This document shows, in pieces, positions 61,679 through 64,000 of a stretch of 64,000 nucleotides of DNA. The stretch's first letter is position 1. Each line of letters starts with the position of its first letter. Source of the stretch: Defluviitalea raffinosedens (GTDB lineage: Bacteria; Bacillota; Clostridia; Lachnospirales; Defluviitaleaceae); assembly GCF_016908775.1 (NCBI RefSeq), contig NZ_JAFBEP010000007.1, positions 62,001-126,000 on the forward strand, given 5' to 3'. Under the pieces are notes generated by a model, which made no database searches, was not told where the DNA came from, and saw only the letters and a list, made by a program, of their open reading frames with translations. Made by a program: the position numbers and the translations under genes.

Positions 61679-64000
61679 ATATAGTGAACAAATTAACTCT
61701 AAGGCAGCTGCAATTAAATAAAAAACGAACCCTTGTTACAATCATAGGTTCCATTATTTCCGTAGCAATGGTTACAGCGGTGGCTACTTTGGGCATTTCA
61801 TATCTGGATTTGATGCGAAGGCAAACTATAGCTGAAGATGGAGAATGGCATATTCTTTACAAAGAAGTGAATCAAACACAAGTAGAAGCCATAAAAAATG
61901 ATGGTGAAACGAAGAACTTGATTTTAGAGAAAAGTTTAGGGTATGCCCCTATAGAGAGCCAGAATCAGAACAAACCGTATATTTACCTGATGGCATATAA
62001 TGAAGAAGGTTTTAATCAATTTCCAATAGAACTTATGGAAGGAAGATTCCCACAAAATGAAAATGAAATAGTGATTTCTGAGCCCATTCTATCCAATGCT
62101 AAAGTTTCATATAGGATAGGAGATGTCATCACACTTGATATTGGACAGAGACATTACGTCGATGCTGAACTGAAAGAAGTAATGCTTGACCAGAATTTTG
62201 CGTTACAAAGAAATTCAGAGGGAGTAGAGGAGACTTTCGTGAAAGAATTCTCAAAAAACTATACCATTGTAGGTATGATTAAAAGACCTGAGTGGGAACC
62301 TGCATGGTCTCCGGGATATACGGCATTATCCTATGTGGATGAACATGTAATGACATCTAAGGATATGGTCAATGCATATGTCATCTTACAGCATATTAAT
62401 GATTCGATATTTGATTATGGAGAAAACTTTGCAGAACATAATGGAATCGAGGCCGTAAGCTTTAATCACTCTTTATTACGATATTATGGAATTATTAAAG
62501 ATGATGAATTAAGACTGATGCTTTTTAAACTGTCTGCCATTATCATAGGAATTATCATGATTGGTTCTGTTTCATTAATATACAATGCTTTTGCAATCTC
62601 AGTCTCGGAACGTTCAAGATATCTCGGTATGCTATCCAGTGTAGGCGCTACGAAAAAGCAAAAAAGAGATTCAGTATTTTTTGAAGGTGCTGTGATTGGA
62701 ATCATCAGCATCCCCATTGGAATTATTGCAGGAATTGCGGGACTTGGGATTACATTCATCTGTATTAATCCTATTATCAAAAGTGCAATGCAGTTAACAG
62801 AAGACTTTAGAGTTGTCGTATTGCCTTCTTCAATTTTAATAACGGTAATTATATCTGCTCTTACCATTTTTATTTCAACTTATATCCCTGCCAGAAGAGC
62901 TTCCAACGTATCTGCCATAGATGCGATTCGCCAGGTTACAGATGTAAAATTGACAAGCAAAGAAGTCAAAACATCAAAATTAACTCGAAAGATTTTTGGT
63001 ATTGAAGGAGATCTGGGGCTTAAAAATTTAAAGAGAAACAAAAGGCGATATAAAGCAACAGTCTTTTCGTTGATCATCAGTATGGTTTTATTTTTAGTAG
63101 TATCTTTTTTTACATCAGGGTTAAAAAAGCTTGTTGTAATAACTCAACATGGAATAAACTACGATATTCAAGTAACGATTCAAAGTGAGAATCATGAAGA
63201 ACTGGAGAACATTATTAATCACATAAATTTGTTGGAGAACATTACGGAGTCAACGCATATTGAGTGTTTTGAAGCAAAAACTTGGGTAGATGAGCAATAT
63301 ACAGCAGATTATTTAAAAGAGGATCCAGAAAGTAAAAAGGAAAATGGGAAGTACCTTTATACTGTATACGTCAATGTTTTGGACGATGAATCTTTAAAAG
63401 CTTATGCAAAAGAGGTAGGGGTTAATCTGGATCGTCTGAAAGACACAACGAAGCCAGGAGCAGTTATTATTGATACAGCAAAATATAAAAATACTGAAGA
63501 AGACAGATATGTCGAGAGCAAAATGATAAAAGCCAGGGAAGGATTAAAGCTTGACTTAAACTATTATGATTGGTCAAAAGAAAAAGATATACCATTAGAA
63601 TCTGTAGAAATTATTGCACTTACGGATAAATTGCCTATGGGTATTTTACCCTTTAGAGTTTACGCAGGATTCAATATGATTATATCTAAAGACGTATATG
63701 ATCATTTTAGAAATATTGCTCCTTTGATCAATCAGGAGGCTGAACATCAGCTATTTTTAAAAAGTGATAATCCTTTAAAACTACAGGAAGGGGTCGAAAC
63801 CATTCAAAATAGTGCAGGACCAAATTATATTGACTTGATTAATGTATTTTTGATTAGGCAACGAGAAGAACAGACCCTTCTTCTAATGTCGGTTTTCACT
63901 TATGCCTTTATTCTACTTATTACAGCCATTTGCATTGCGAATATTTTAAATACCGTATCGACCAGCATTGCACTTAGGAAAAGAGAATTTGCAATGTTAA
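61675..64000 (+). CDS. FtsX-type ABC transporter permease, 3'-truncated by window edge
   Basis: Frame open from the ATG at 61675 to the end of the window, 775 codons without a stop. It begins with a positively charged tail and one membrane helix (TLVTIIGSIISVAMVTAVATL, at about 18-38), then an extracellular domain to about residue 275, then an FtsX unit of three helices (AISVSERSRYLGMLSSVGATKKQ) and a second extracellular domain; the window ends inside the second FtsX unit (IALRKREFAML). It is the membrane partner of the ATPase encoded just upstream, possibly exporting or expelling peptides. Confidence 0.85.
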   Translation, partial: MNIVNKLTLRQLQLNKKRTLVTIIGSIISVAMVTAVATLGISYLDLMRRQTIAEDGEWHILYKEVNQTQVEAIKNDGETKNLILEKSLGYAPIESQNQNKPYIYLMAYNEEGFNQFPIELMEGRFPQNENEIVISEPILSNAKVSYRIGDVITLDIGQRHYVDAELKEVMLDQNFALQRNSEGVEETFVKEFSKNYTIVGMIKRPEWEPAWSPGYTALSYVDEHVMTSKDMVNAYVILQHINDSIFDYGENFAEHNGIEAVSFNHSLLRYYGIIKDDELRLMLFKLSAIIIGIIMIGSVSLIYNAFAISVSERSRYLGMLSSVGATKKQKRDSVFFEGAVIGIISIPIGIIAGIAGLGITFICINPIIKSAMQLTEDFRVVVLPSSILITVIISALTIFISTYIPARRASNVSAIDAIRQVTDVKLTSKEVKTSKLTRKIFGIEGDLGLKNLKRNKRRYKATVFSLIISMVLFLVVSFFTSGLKKLVVITQHGINYDIQVTIQSENHEELENIINHINLLENITESTHIECFEAKTWVDEQYTADYLKEDPESKKENGKYLYTVYVNVLDDESLKAYAKEVGVNLDRLKDTTKPGAVIIDTAKYKNTEEDRYVESKMIKAREGLKLDLNYYDWSKEKDIPLESVEIIALTDKLPMGILPFRVYAGFNMIISKDVYDHFRNIAPLINQEAEHQLFLKSDNPLKLQEGVETIQNSAGPNYIDLINVFLIRQREEQTLLLMSVFTYAFILLITAICIANILNTVSTSIALRKREFAML

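Noticed and set aside
1-64000. CRISPR arrays, rRNA, tRNA genes, prophage or transposons
   Set aside because: Reading through the window showed no regularly spaced repeats, no rRNA or tRNA signatures outside the T-box leader, and no integrase or transposase.

Overview
The window reads as chromosome of a low-GC, strictly anaerobic, Gram-positive Clostridia (Lachnospirales-like). Support: AT-rich intergenic DNA, strong GGAGG ribosome binding sites, frequent TTG/GTG starts, U-run terminators, a c-di-AMP riboswitch, a Trp T-box, [FeFe]-hydrogenase maturation genes, B12 nucleotide-loop genes and 'stalk' (copper amine oxidase N-terminal-like) envelope domains. There is no rRNA, tRNA, phage, insertion sequence or CRISPR array. 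Both window ends cut a gene (a CobU protein on the left, an FtsX-type permease on the right).

Layout. 1-4.3 kb: cobU-cobS-cobU-like-cobC-cbiB-cobD, a tight operon for aminopropanol attachment and nucleotide-loop assembly of cobalamin. 4.5-5.3 kb: a GIY-YIG protein translationally coupled to an unknown protein. 5.5-9.0 kb: an AraC regulator divergent from a domain-permuted GH3 beta-glucosidase. 9.2-14.7 kb: an XRE regulator fused to a desulfoferrodoxin-like domain, a YbaK-type deacylase, a c-di-AMP riboswitch with an SLC12-like transporter, bioY under a BirA operator, and an alpha/beta hydrolase. 14.7-19.7 kb: a membrane-anchored MutS-like ATPase (minus), a VOC gene broken by an in-frame TGA, a GNAT acetyltransferase, and a YdcZ-type DMT pair divergent from a Crp/Fnr regulator.

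19.9-29.5 kb: a Trp (UGG) T-box controlling a trpXYZ-type ABC importer, a LysM-bearing 5'-nucleotidase, an acyl-CoA synthetase and a degenerate-GGDEF/EAL protein. 29.6-33.7 kb: a heterodimeric ABC exporter. 34-43.6 kb: an Opp/Dpp-family importer, an AraC regulator and a GH2 beta-mannosidase, most simply a manno-oligosaccharide uptake and hydrolysis locus. 43.7-47.9 kb (minus): TM1266-like regulator, hydE, hydF and hydG behind a long structured leader that ends in an intrinsic terminator and matches no riboswitch I recognise.

47.9-59.1 kb: envelope and second-messenger region: membrane polysaccharide deacetylase, coiled-coil protein, MBL hydrolase, GAF/HD-GYP protein, secreted FecR-domain protein, and an NHL/stalk protein in an operon with a CHASE2 class III cyclase. 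The FecR gene and the NHL-cyclase operon have almost identical promoters, which suggests a co-regulated envelope-sensing cAMP module. 59.2-64 kb: a two-component system upstream of an ABC ATPase and FtsX-type permease, arranged like antimicrobial-peptide or envelope-stress modules.

Most promising leads: the hydrogenase-maturation leader RNA (47684-47880), the FecR/NHL-CHASE2 module with its twin promoters, and the XRE-desulfoferrodoxin fusion.
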